A stretch of DNA of 64,000 bases, from contig OX388320.1 in the NCBI GenBank assembly GCA_947579605.1, positions 2,790,001 through 2,854,000 on the forward strand. The letters are read 5' to 3'. The position numbers and the translations under genes were made by a program. Each line of letters opens with the position of its first letter. Position 1 is the first letter of the stretch. Source of the stretch: Athripsodes cinereus (Eukaryota; Arthropoda; Insecta; Trichoptera; Leptoceridae). Below, piece by piece: positions 41,913-52,918 of this stretch. The notes beneath the pieces are model-generated. The model did not search any database. It was given only the letters and a program-made list of their open reading frames with translations, and was not told the DNA's origin.

Positions 41913-41955
41913 ATTCGCCTAACGATGAGAGCGGAAACTCACGAAAGTCGGGTAG
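41913..41955 (+). repeat. decayed HHR-B ribozyme fragment
   Basis: TTCGCCTAACGATGAGAGCG, GAAACTCACGAAAGTCGGG aligns with the family B motif. CTGATGA has become ACGATGA, and stem II GAGAGC/GCTCTT has become GAGAGC/ACTCAC. The core is broken, so this is a dead copy. Confidence 0.5.
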
Positions 41956-41977
41956 CAATTACACTAAATTTCATTTA

Positions 41978-42200
41978 CTATACCATCGCGACACATACAC
42001 AAGTGTGGTAAACAGCAGAATAGCCGCGTGCAATAAACATACAAGCTATCCTCTCTGTCCCCAACAAAAAAATAAAGATTTTTTCGAATATTAGTAAGCG
42101 AAGTATGTCCCTTGGGAGTTTAATAAATAATGTATTTTTTTTTTCAATTTGCCTTGAAAAAAGAAATCATTGAGGATGGGTGGCAAACCTCATCTTATAA
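41978..42200 (-). repeat. SINE-S (inverted), internally disrupted
   Basis: ACTATACCATCGCGACACAT, AGCCGCGTGCAATAAACATA, then after an interruption ATTGAGGATGGGTGGCAAAC, CTCATC. About 90 bp of foreign or diverged sequence lie between the blocks. Confidence 0.65.
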
Positions 42201-43011
42201 TATCTTTTTCTTTGAACCTTCCTCATAATTATCTTAAGAAAGCTGGTCGACAAGTAATACGGCAAAAGTTGATATGTCCAATCTTCATGAAAATCGCTGC
42301 CTCTTGAAATCTAAATTTTTAATGCACTCAAAAATACTAATAATAATACCATTATTAGCAAAAAACTGATAAATATTATTATGAAGACTTTGTCATGATG
42401 GTATAATAATAATAATAAAAAATGCAACAAAGACATTGCATGATAAAGTATGTATGTTTTTCCTAAAAAGGAAGATGGCATGTTCATACGATTCATACCT
42501 AGTTCAAATTAAGTCGTCTGAGGTAGTAAGGGGTTGTACCCATGTAGATTATACATTATACTGTATTGTAAGCTCCTATATTACATTAGGTAGACGACTA
42601 CCAACTTTGTGGACGTTTTAAGTAGTAAAGGAGATACCACCTGCCCTCGCCGTCATCAGTGAGTGCATCCAGTTACGGGGATTTTGTTTCCTTGTGTAGG
42701 TACATGCATTATAACATAATACTGTATTCTTATTATTACCCCAAGATTCCCCAGTTCCAAGTTTTTATACCTGCACTCTAATCGGGGATACACAGAACGA
42801 CCCTACTACGGTATGTACATAGTTGTAATAATACAACATAAAAATTATTATTCGTTATCATTTATATTATCGTGTTTACACTTTTGTAGTTTCTTCAAAA
42901 TGTCATTCATATTAAGGGAACAAGAATGAAAGTGTTCGTTTTCCTTGAATGTGTTCAATTTAATGAATAAACAATATTTGATTGTTAATTAGATTATTTT
43001 GAATTATTTTT
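42201..43011. other. intronic DNA, unassigned
   Basis: Nothing recognised. Confidence 0.4.
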
Positions 43012-43240
43012 ATGTATTTTATTTGGAGAATAAGACTCCTAAGACTTTATTTGGAGGGTAAGACCGAGGGAACAAATGGCAGAGGCCGACCAAGAGACGC
43101 ATATATGGACCAACTGAAGAGGGATTTGAACTGTGGCTCATACGTAGAGCTGAAAAGACTGGCTGAGAATAGAGACGAATGGAGAAGAAAAACCAAACTC
43201 GTTGCAGACCAATCCAATGGATTGTAACTCATTATATATA
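43012..43240 (+). pseudogene. LINE-C polymerase C-terminus
   Basis: Open frame to the stop at 43225-43227: LYLEGKTEGTNGRGRPRDAY, MDQLKRDLNCGSYVELKRLA, ENRDEWRRKTKLVADQSNGL. The 'GRGRPR..Y.dq.k......sy.elKrLAenRdeWR' layout is the end of a non-LTR polymerase distinct from LINE-A. The tail is ACTCATTATATATAA. Truncated 5' within the GRP motif region. Confidence 0.8.
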
Positions 43241-43479
43241 AGACTCCGGTGTAATATTGTGTTTTTTGTGAACAAAATTAATTATTTGTACTTATTTTTT
43301 TTAGGTTTGATTGGTTTGTATGTTAGGTTAGAGTTAGTCTGGTGTTTTTTTATGCGAAAGCACATTTACTGATAATCATTTCAGTATCATATCATTTCTT
43401 GGATGAAAAACGATATAATTACGTTTTTGAAAAGTTCACCTCTCCTTAATATTTACTGGTATTTTATATAAAAGAATGG
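43241..43479. other. intronic DNA, unassigned
   Basis: Nothing recognised. Confidence 0.4.
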
Positions 43480-43810
43480 AATAGATATTGTGGAGATGCG
43501 ATCACTGATTGGTAAAATGTTGAGCAATAGAGTGAAGAATGAGGATATCACGAGAAGAGTGTTGTGGAGAGAATGCGTGTAAATAAGTTGCGATGGTTTG
43601 GACGTGTGGAGCGAATAAACGATGAAAGGATGACGAAGAGGATGTCTTTAACTGAAACAGGGGGTGTGAGAAAGCGCGGACGTCCAAGAACTACGTGGCT
43701 TGGCCACGTAGATCAAATACTCAAGGACGGTCACGTGTTGAGTAAGAGAAATCCGCAAAATTGAGTAAAAGAAGTATGCAAGGACAGAATTATATGGCAG
43801 GAGGGTACCT
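43480..43810 (+). pseudogene. LINE-A remnant
   Basis: DNA from GATGCGATCACTGATTGGTA through AGAGTGTTGTGGAGAGAATG, AAGTTGCGATGGTTTGGACG, GGAATC-free GCGGACGTCCAAGAACTACG and CAAGGACGGTCACGTGTTGA. Translation of 43564-43764 gives MRVNKLRWFGRVERINDERM and KRGRPRTTWLGHVDQILKDG. A deletion then removes the NVEEAK segment, and the 3' tail is lost after AAGGACAG. Confidence 0.78.
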
Positions 43811-44004
43811 ACTTATAGAAAGACAGAGATAGGTTTTATATATACGTGGAAACTAAATTAAAAAAAGCTTGTTGTGTAACATTCTGGGGTTAATTTTTAT
43901 TTTCTTTAATTGTTTCGATTTTTTTCTGTAATTTTTTTGTATTTGTTACATTAATTATTAGTTGTTAATGCTTTGAACTAGAAATTTGTGATTTTATTAT
44001 TGTA

Positions 44005-44145
44005 TAATGGGTTAGTTGGAAGATATTGCGCTTCAGCAATAAACTCGCCCATTGCAAAAAATTATGTATTTTATTGTTATGTTACCATGTTTTTTCTTCT
44101 TTGTATACTAATTTTGTGCAATAAAGATTATTATTATTATAATGT
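44005..44145 (+). repeat. LINE-T tail, ATTGC/GCAAT hairpin
   Basis: ATGGGTTAGTTGGAAGAT, arms ATTGC (44025-44029) and GCAAT (44036-44040), AAACTCGCCCATTGC, ending GTGCAATAAAGATTATTATT. Both stem strands differ from the ATCGC/GCGAT copies in a compensating way. Confidence 0.75.
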
Positions 44146-46134
44146 ATGATTTTATATAAAAGGTACTTGCCGTTTATGTTTTGAATAAATAAATAATCAG
44201 GGAATCAAATTTAACTCATAAAAATGGAAGGCTATGTAGTAAGCCATGCACGAATGAGATAGAATCGACACATTTTAGTGAGGATGCGATTTTCTGTTAT
44301 TTATCTTCAATTTCACTACCAACGGTCGGTTTCAATAATCTATCTAGCCATTACTATCAGTTAAAATCTATTGTATAATAATAATTGTGGATGACATAGG
44401 AATTACCATTACTGAAACATCCACGGGTAAGGGAGGGTACGACCCTTAATGTAATGTATAATAATAACATTTTACACAGGAGATTTTATTGGAACCGGTC
44501 ATTGATTTTTTCAGGGACGTTATTTTTACCAACACTAAAATAAAAGGCTAAAAAATCTCGCTTAGGTACACCTAAGAAACATAAATGTTATTATGGTAAG
44601 GACAAATAAAAGTTGCGTCATATTACGTTATATACTATGTAGATTGTAAGTGTTATCCAAAGCACAAAGTATGTACGGTAAGTACCCTTGTACATGCACT
44701 ATTCTTTCTTGTAATGGCTATATATACAATTTCATACGATGATTTTTATGTCAGACATTCAAATCTCTTAAAATAAACTGTGTATGCGAGTTCTTTAAAC
44801 ACGAAAATCTTATAACTTAACAACGTTCTTTTTTTCTTCAGCTACTTTGAGTTGGATATATATGTATGCCTCCTGTTTTGCTTTTCAAAAACATATCCTT
44901 GATTCACATATTTGTCAAAAAAAATAGGGCAACGTTCAGAGACGAAATAAATCTCTCGATATTAATAATTAAACTTATCACAGATTGAAATTTACGTATT
45001 ATGTAGATGTATTTAATCAAATTTGGTTAACACAGATCTTTTGTTACTTATAACCTAATATTGTTTTCCAATTTACTAAGGACGTATGGGTACACTATTT
45101 GAATTTCAATCCCAACATCTAAAGATTTTTTAACTCTTTTAATTTTGGTCATTTGTGTTTTTCAAAATGATGATGGTAGAAAAATTATTCGGTATACTTC
45201 GTCAAATAATGATAATTGTCAATAACACAGAGTTATCGAACACAATCACAGAAAACATCAGTTTTTATTTGATAATCAAACAATATAATATTATGATCAA
45301 CTACAACCAATTAAAACATAGGTACACTAGTTTTAAAAATGCGCCGAATTCCGATCTCAATTGTTTGAATTTGAATATCTTTGTCGCAGAATAATTATCT
45401 GTGACATAAGTTTGATTGTATAAAAATGAGTTTCACATATTCCCTCTGGATGATCCTCCAAAATGAAAAGATGTGAACAGGCGTTTCATCAATAGTGATC
45501 ACTAGCGATGACGGAAGAAAGCGATTACCACCCAACATAATTTTCATGAAAAGTCCTTCCACTGAAACTACCATAAACAAGTTATATCTTATTATTTGTC
45601 TTATTCTCTATGTATTAGTATTAAATAGACAAAATTACCACGCTGTCGAGAATTATATTAATTATTATTAACTGTTGTTTTTAATTTTTTTATTTAAATA
45701 ATTATTTTTTATGAAAATACGTCAAACTACATACAACATGACCGTGAATGTTGACATGACAGTGAAAGCATAGGATGAATAAGTGTGAACAGACGTGATC
45801 GCTTTAGATGAACAACTCTGACCCTGACACTCTGGATGATCGTCCAAAGTGAAGCAATGTGAATGCTACTTTAGAGTCGTAACACTTTAAAATAACGAGC
45901 TTAGAACGGAAGACTTACCCACACTTGTGTTTACACACGTACTATTATACTATGTACTCAAACACAATGTATGTGTGATACATACTTCAATGTGTATAAT
46001 ATATGCAACAGTTGACTGATAAAATAAAGTATTTCAAAGCGGGTGAAGGTTTCGTTCTGAGAACAATGCAGCGATTAATTATTTAACTAGGTATGTGTAA
46101 ACTGTAAACAACATGCAGTGAAGCTGTGGACTGT
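44146..46134. other. intronic DNA, mostly unassigned
   Basis: Two blocks at 45428-45520 and 45757-45870 share CTCTGGATGATC then GTCCAAA/CTCCAAA, GTGAACAG.CGT and ATGTGAA strings, possibly the ends of one ~440-bp element. The relationship is weak. Confidence 0.35.
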
Positions 46135-46190
46135 GGAACACCCGGCAAAGAATTGTTCTCTCACTCTTGTCCTCACGCCCGAACCAACGT
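46135..46190 (+). repeat. SINE-S head fragment
   Basis: GTGGAACACCCGGCAAAGAA, TTGTTCTCTCACTCTTG: the 5' end of SINE-S only, showing that GGAGCACCYGGCAAAGAATT is the family head. Confidence 0.6.
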
Positions 46191-48744
46191 ATATCCAAGA
46201 CATCGTTACCTGAGAATAAGAGGGTTTCATCTAACAAAAACAAAAATCAGAGAAAAATGGGATTGAAGTTTCGAAGACTCTTTATATATTTCATAATATT
46301 TTTTCAATGAGTTAACACATTCTAGTGATTTTTGAAATTGAAATCAATGTTGGAAATACCTTTAATTTTGTTGGAAAAAAAGTGTTAAAATAATTTTATT
46401 AAATAGTGTTTTTTTGACGTTTTGAAAATCAGATGGAACTTAATTATCTTCGTAAAATAAAAATTATGGCAGTTTATAGTGTTTTTTTTATGTTAAGTAT
46501 TAAAGAGCAGGTTATTTGGAACGATTTTTACGAAAAAAACACAAAAAACAGATTTTGTTAATTAATACTATGCACCCTATTAGGTACTACCAAAAACAAC
46601 TCTCTCAAATGAGTAAAACATGTAATTTTTATATCTATCTACACACACTTAATATTTACATGACAAAATCTCAGAAGATGTTTCCTACGATGACGACGCG
46701 CATGGGACGAACTCATCTCTAAGTGTATTAATGTAATTTCTTTTTTTGATATATTACACTGATATGCCAATAAAATTTTATTTAGTTATTTGTACTGCAA
46801 TATAAATTACAACACCTTACTTTCAGCAAGGCATACGTTCTTTTGTTTTGCAACAGCGGTGCAGTTATCCAATTTATAATCTTAATATACAATAAAGCCC
46901 ACAATGGTAATGCAATATTCTAGAAGAGTAAATCAGATTTCCCAGAAGAAGAAAAACTAAAACGTAAGTGCCATAAACTTTGAAACTCAGTTTCTGATTA
47001 TGGACTAGTTCCGAAAAGCCAAATATAAAATTTATACAGTGAAACTTGCAGTGTTTTTAATTAAATCATTTTAATATAGGTAAAGATTAGCTTTTATAAA
47101 GTTACCACCGAAAAAATATAATCTACACTTAATAATAATATTATTTATAAACCCTGATAACTCGTTACGAGGGGATGGCCTTTAAAAATAGAATAGAATC
47201 CTGTATACTTACTCCTATAAACAAATCTATGGCAACGTAAAAGAACATAAAATAATATCAACGTTATCCTTCTTATTGATTTTCAGCAGGAGGCAGACGC
47301 CTCTTCAGTCTCTACTATTGCACTTGTTGCGCACTGAGAATTTATAAGCACTTACAGAGAGTACGGAAAACAAACAGGTACACAGATAAACGATACGATA
47401 CATAATCAAAACATTTTTTTTTAAATAAGGCACTATCGGCCCAAAACTGAGAAATATTAAGCAAATTAGTAATTTACTTGATTTGACGTTTATTTTATAA
47501 TACTTCATATAAGTATATTCTATTCATATTTCATTCATATTCTATTCTATTTTATTCTATTCTATTCTATTATTCTATTCTATTTATTCTATTAATTTTC
47601 TTTACATAATTTACTCTATTCTATTGTAATTGTTGTTTTTTGATTTATCTGTTGTGTTTGGTTATGTATGTTTTGTAGAGCACATAAGGGTAATATAGGG
47701 ATCTTCACTGGTTTGCTTATTGCTAAATATGTCATAGACCATTGTATTTTTTGTATCAACTGTATGTATCCTGTAAAATTGAAATAAATAAATAAATAAA
47801 TAATTTTATGAAAATAAACACATTCTGTTTATGTTTTACTATATTTAATAATAGGTACAGTAATATGGTTCCAATTTACGAAGTCATTGTCAAACTCTTT
47901 CACGATGTTTTTGCATTTGACACTGACTTCGTAAGTCAAAACCAGGCGACTGCACCTATAATTGAATGTAGTAAAAATTTCCATAAACCAAAAATGTAAT
48001 TTCAAAATATTCTACAAAACGCACAAAAATAAGTAAATAAAAGTAAAATAATTTATTATAATATAATAAAAACATTATATAAAACAATGTTGTTAGATCA
48101 TAAAAAGGGTTATTTATTTGCGTATTTTGTGAGAGTTCAGAGATAATAAGTGAGAAATTTTAAGGATCGTTCAGTGTCATCCATGATCCGAACGAATTGT
48201 AAACAAACTGATATTTTTGTCCGCTCTTATGTTTATACATATTTTATAGACACCGTAATTAAACAAGAGAAAAAATAATACACTCTATACGAGGTCTTAT
48301 CCTTGTGGCAAGTTTTAAGCTAAAATATTATACTATCGTATTCGTCAAAATATTTGTACGGGAATTGGACATAAATATTTTTTTACATGTTGTGTCGAAA
48401 CAATAATAATGATTTTTATCTTGATGTATAATGTACGGAATTTTTGTTTGCATGAATAAAATTAACATTGCATCTGCTAATAATAATAATGGGTAGACTA
48501 TTATACAAAAATAAATAACCAATATCCGATAACTATGGAACTGTCAAAAATATTTGAATCACGGTATTGCAAGGTTTTAAAAAAAATCCCTCAAAATTTG
48601 TTATTAAATTCTAAGGAAAGAACCTACTTGTGCTGTCTCCAAGTGTTAATTTGTGAATTTGACGATTATTTCCTGAGTTAAACTACACATATATTGATAC
48701 ATACCGTTAAGGATTTTGCTTATTATCCCCTTTGTGCCAAGAAA
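46191..48744. other. intronic DNA, unassigned, with simple repeat at 47518-47595
   Basis: 47518-47595 is a (TATTC)n-like stretch with variants. The hairpin at 47876-47934 is listed separately. No gene. Confidence 0.5.
47876..47934. repeat. hairpin, 19-bp arms with one mismatch, 21-nt loop
   Basis: TTACGAAGTCATTGTCAAA (47876-47894) pairs with TTTGACACTGACTTCGTAA (47916-47934). The size is like a small-RNA precursor, but no conserved microRNA is recognised. Confidence 0.65.
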
Positions 48745-48870
48745 AGATTTCAGGATGAGTGATATTCCTCATCGCTGAATTGTAGTATTAAATGTCTTAA
48801 AAGTGATGTTTTTCGAATATCTGCCTTTTACATGTCACTCGAAAACTCGCAGAAAAGAGCCTTTTTATTT
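48745..48870 (-). repeat. SINE-S (inverted), 5' half
   Basis: TTTCAGGATGAGTGATATTC, CTCATCGCTGAATTGTAG, CGAATATCTGCCTTTTACAT and TCACTCGAAAACTCGCAGAA. The tail half is absent. Confidence 0.7.
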
Positions 48871-49075
48871 ACCGGGACCTCACGGAATTTCTCCGAAAAT
48901 CCATGAGACTTCTACACTAGTAAATAATAATTATACATCCTGGGTTCGATTTCCAGCCAGAGCAAAATAAACAATTAACTTTTTCGAATTGTTCTGGGTC
49001 TAGGTGTTTCATGTATACCTACGTGTTTAGTGCATTGTATATTATGTGTATCGTCGTCTTATACATTGTACAATA

Positions 49076-49265
49076 TGATAATAATAAACTTTATTGTACA
49101 AAATATTAGGATTACAACATGGTATAACGAATAATTTTGCACAATAATAATTATACCCGTAACACAAGATTTATTTATATCTTAGAGGTTCAGAGATTGA
49201 CAATGTCCTAATAAGACGAAATACGTCTCTCTCGTATATAAATCGAATAGTAGAATAAAAAGTTT
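49076..49265. repeat. inverted LINE tail and repeat P fragment
   Basis: 49076-49150 (ATAATAATAAACTTTATTGT) reads on the minus strand as a GTACAATAAAG-type LINE end. 49190-49265 is repeat P inverted (TTGACAATGTCCTAATAAGA, CGAAATACGTCTCTCTCG, TAGAATAAAAAGTTTG). Confidence 0.55.
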
Positions 49266-49315
49266 GTTTTATTTATTTCGTTTTCATCTTGGTTTGGGGC
49301 TAACTTTGCGAACTT

Positions 49316-49348
49316 TCTATACATGTTATGTTTATAAACATGTATAGA
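49316..49348. repeat. perfect 12-bp inverted repeat, 9-nt loop
   Basis: TCTATACATGTT (49316-49327) and AACATGTATAGA (49337-49348). Confidence 0.75.
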
Positions 49349-49638
49349 CATAAAACATATCCAGCGACAAACTCACTGCCACTACTGTAATTTGTCTACT
49401 CGCAATAATAAGTCGGTCAAGGATGCTTATCTAGGTACAGCACAGTTCAGTAGAGTAGAGTGAGCCGACGTAAATTTACTATTGCGTATCATCCGATACA
49501 CGTAACTTTTAATACGTTATTCAAAATGTCATATAAAAATCATAACTATTTATTTATTTATTTACATTTCCATGGCGTGAGCCTTTTACATATTCAAAAA
49601 TATACAAAAAAAAATACAAATCAAATTTCTCATTATTT

Positions 49639-49891
49639 GCGGCGTACAGACAGCTGGATGCGAACGTCAATCATCAAGCATCAAGCAAAAATCTTAAATC
49701 TTTTGGCGCCAATTCGGAGCATTCTCCGAAGAAATATTCGAATGAATGCCTTTATTACGTCTCATGGACGAGTAACGAAGGCATACATTCCAATATTTCT
49801 TCGGAGAATGCTCTGAATTGTCGCCGAAAGATTTAAGATATTTGCTTGATGCTTGATGATTGACGTTCGCATCCAGCTGTCTGTACGCCGC
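49639..49891. mobile_element. long foldback MITE, ~115-bp arms, 253 bp
   Basis: The left arm begins GCGGCGTACAGACAGCTGGA and passes CGTCAATCATCAAGCATCAA and GCATTCTCCGAAGAAATATT. The right arm is its reverse complement, ending CCAGCTGTCTGTACGCCGC. About seven mismatches per ~115 bp, with a short AT-rich centre (near 49752-49780). Essentially the whole element folds into one hairpin. No coding capacity; target duplication unclear. Confidence 0.88.
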
Positions 49892-49981
49892 CATTCACAA
49901 CACAGTTGGAGCAAGACAAGAACAAAAATTGGCGAAGAACAGAACACAAATGGGAATTAATTCATAACAACAATAGACCAA

Positions 49982-50068
49982 ATCAAAATAATAAAACAAA
50001 TGTTTTATTCTACTAATGGGTAGTTAGTCTCCATTAGTAGAATAAAACATTTGTTTTATTATTTTGAT
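49982..50068. repeat. perfect 38-bp palindrome arms, 11-nt spacer
   Basis: 49982-50019 and 50031-50068 are exact reverse complements (outer ATCAAAATAATAAAACAAAT, inner TTTATTCTACTAATGG). The right arm runs into GGAATTCTACTACCTAAACA, which links it to repeat P (compare 3715-3760 and 39875-39905). Confidence 0.9.
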
Positions 50069-50099
50069 ATGGAATTCTACTACCTAAACACCGACACAG

Positions 50100-50694
50100 T
50101 GAACAATAGACCAGTAAAGGTCACGTGGTCTTGTCTATGGATTTGCTTGGAGGGCAAATCATCAGATTGCGCAAATCATCCTTGTAGGATGTTATGCAGT
50201 AAGAGGAAAAAAAGAGAGTCCAACGCCAAAATAATAACAAAAACGACACTGACAGTTTTTTGATTATTAGGTATTCTTTAGGCGTTCCACCTTTTTGATT
50301 GTTCTGTTTTTGTTCCGTTGTTGTCCTCCCAAACATTTTTCTGTGACGTCATCCTTTAATGGTCTATAACTTTAGTCAAATCACAAAATATTGGAGTGTT
50401 AGTTTAGCATGTCAATGAAATGTTTAATAATATGTCAAGAACTAAAATTGTAATAAAGTTAGGAGATGCCAAGTTGATAGAAGAAAAAAATCTGTAAGGA
50501 GTGGTAAAAATAATTTAAATATCATAAGAAATGTAGTAAAGAGTTGAAATGTCAAAATAATTAGTCTGCAATACCTACATTAAAATGCCAATAAGTAAAA
50601 CAGAAAAATGATAATTAAAATTTAAATTATTAATGATGTTATATCAACAGATGAAGGAATATTTTTTTGTAACTTCATAGATTTATATTCCATT
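50100..50694. other. intronic DNA, unassigned
   Basis: ACAATAGACCA strings at 49973 and 50105 and an inverted AATGGTCTATA at 50359 hint at a larger inverted element around the 38-bp palindrome; not resolved. Confidence 0.35.
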
Positions 50695-51420
50695 GAGTCC
50701 TTGGTAAGGAATAAGATTCTCACTCTTTACTGCAATTTTTCGAGTGTCCTGTAGAAGGTTGGTATCCGTAAAACCTCACATAAGACAATTAACATCAACA
50801 ATTCAGCGATGAGGTATGCCATTTTTAGAAATTATTACGATAGTTATGTAAAACACTTTTATTATTACGACAAACTATTATGAGCATTAATACAGTATCA
50901 ATATACAATATTAATATATACTTTTAAATAAATATGCGTGTAATATAAACAAATTAAATAAACAATTTTATTTTACAAAAATTCACGGCATAAGCCTATT
51001 ACATGACAAAATACATTATATACAACATTTACAGGTATAACTGACAATTTAAACAAAATAATATATCATTAAATTTAAGTAAATCAAATGACCAAACAGC
51101 AAACAGAGAACCCAATTTTGTGTGATTATCCAAAAAAAGAGATTATATGATAAGTATGGAAAAATGAAATCGAATGAAAATTTACAAATTTACTGTTTTT
51201 CTTGCTAGGGTCCAAATGTTCTTGATTTAAAAAAAAATATAAGTAATATTAAATGTTAGGCGGTATGCAGTGTAACTAGCCGCCACACCACCCATCCTGA
51301 ATGTCCCATTTTTTTATTGTCACGGTGAGAACACTCTGCATGTTTGTTACTTGCAGTTAATCCGCTGGCTACCCCACATCTAGGATACGCCATGATGGCA
51401 TAGTGTAGTACAGATTTATA
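50695..51420 (+). repeat. SINE-S copy interrupted by ~460 bp
   Basis: 50695-50825 carries the head and middle (TTTTTCGAGTGTCCTGTAGA, AACAATTCAGCGATGAGGTA, TGCCA). 51285-51420 carries the rest (CACCCATCCTGAATGTCCCA, TGCATGTTTGTTACTTGCAG, CTGGCTACCCCACATCTAGG, GCCATGATGGCATAG). The halves meet at TGCCA/CCACCCATC, exactly the order of an intact copy, so 50826-51284 is an insertion. Its class is not recognised; it starts TTTTTAGAAATTATTACG. Confidence 0.7.
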
Positions 51421-51454
51421 TATTGATATTGACACTGGTCAATGTATTAAGGGT

Positions 51455-51690
51455 TATATGTATGGTTGGAATAACGTTGCGTGATAGAGTGAGAAATGAG
51501 GATATTAGGAAAATTATCGGATGCAAGAGGAGTGTTGTGGATAGAATGGGTGTAAATAAATTGCGATGGTTTGGACATGTAGAACGAATGTAAGGAGAAA
51601 GGATGACATAAAGGATATACTTGTCTAAAAGAATGGGTGTGAGGAAGCGAAGGTGTCCGAGAGCTAAGTGGCTAGATCCTGGGTTATCTA
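51455..51690 (+). pseudogene. LINE-A remnant
   Basis: GGTTGGAATAACGTTGCGTG, ATAGAGTGAGAAATGAGGAT, GGATGCAAGAGGAGTGTTGT, AAATTGCGATGGTTTGGACA. An in-frame TAA interrupts the VERM region (51591), and homology ends after GAGAGCTAAGTGGCTAGAT. Confidence 0.75.
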
Positions 51691-51889
51691 CGTCACAACC
51701 TTCTAATTTTCACATCAGACCTTCTTCAGTTCATCATTCATGACCCATGCCATTAGATTATAGAATAATCTGTCTTGCAGAATTAGAACGCTCGAGTAAT
51801 AAAATCAATAGTGAAAAGTAAAACATGTTTTGTATCAAATATGTTATAAACAATGATTCTTGGAAATAATAATTAGTATAAGTACAAAC

Positions 51890-52153
51890 TAAATTATCAA
51901 ATAAAATAAAATAAATATTTATTATTTTTGTTTCGTGTTACTGTTGAGTAAGACTAACGCACGACCGGTTTCGCGGACTCCGAGTTCGCATCATCAGGTG
52001 CTGATCTTGATGATGCGAACTCGGAGTCCGCGAAACCGGTCGTGCGTTAGTCTTACTCAACAGTAACACGAAACAAAAATAATAAATATTTATTTTATTT
52101 TATTTGATAATTTAAAATGAAGTGTTACAAAGTAAATGCCGATACAATTAATG
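51890..52153. mobile_element. palindrome of element HHR-A
   Basis: The left arm 51890-51997 and right arm 52008-52114 are exact reverse complements over about 107 bp, with a 10-nt spacer (51998-52007). The right-hand copy continues past the arm to the family end ATACAATTAATG (52153). The left-hand copy stops at TAAATTATC. The minus strand of the left arm plus spacer makes a complete hammerhead. The right arm's motif starts at TTGATGA and lacks stem I. Element HHR-A also occurs alone at 30166-30320. Confidence 0.9.
51950..52008 (-). ncRNA. hammerhead ribozyme candidate, type I, family A, intact
   Basis: On the minus strand: outer helix AAGAT/GTCTT, inner stem I GCAC/GTGC with a CA/GTTA internal loop, CTGATGA (51997-51991), stem II GCGAACT/AGTCCGC with a CGG loop, GAAA (51972-51969), stem III A-U plus C-G around CG, and GTC with predicted cleavage between 51963 and 51962. 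Every invariant core nucleotide of the hammerhead is present. GTC is the most common cleavage triplet. The internal loop in stem I next to the stem II loop is where tertiary contacts form in natural type I hammerheads. Confidence 0.82.
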
Positions 52154-52614
52154 TAAGTACAAACTGTTTGAGTTTGACTATATTTAAAATAGGTCCAGTA
52201 ACCTGGCTTCTGTACCTATAAAACTCAAAACAGCTTAAGTCTTTTTCGATAAATTAATACGGAGTTTAACAAAATAAACATAAACTAAATCAATAATCAG
52301 TATTTAAAAAAAGTGAAAACCTCCCGTAACGAAGAGAGATAATATAACATAGATTAGATTTATTATTGTTTGGAACAAAGAAATTCTGTAGAAGTTTCTT
52401 TTCTGCAGGCGAAGAACGATAGAGTTATTTGATTGTAAATAACACGAGTATAATAACGTCATGTACCTACTAGGGAGATTCCAGGAACTGGGATTTAAGT
52501 AAACAACAATACATCAGCTATAGTATACAATCCTCGTGTTTGAATATTTCAACCCATTCACATAATTATTATGAATAACATGTAGCAGCAAGTAAAAAGC
52601 ACGTAGATTGTATT
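52154..52614. other. intronic DNA, unassigned
   Basis: Nothing recognised. Confidence 0.4.
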
Positions 52615-52918
52615 CTCTATACGGCAATAAAAACATAAGACAGACAGACAGGATGAATGTCATGCCTCATTGCTGAATGGAGAACATGCATGTGTGAGGA
52701 ATATGAATAAATGTTATGAATTTATATTAATAAATATACGCTAGTCACGATATCCTTTTCATTCATTATTTTCATTTTAAAAAAACACATATTCTGTCAA
52801 TATTTTAAACGCCCTGTTATTGAATTAGCCAGTTGTGACGTCGGTAGGCGCTATGTTGTATTGGCACACATTTTACTCGTAGTACTGTCTGTAACTGTAA
52901 ACTATTCTTCAACGCAGA

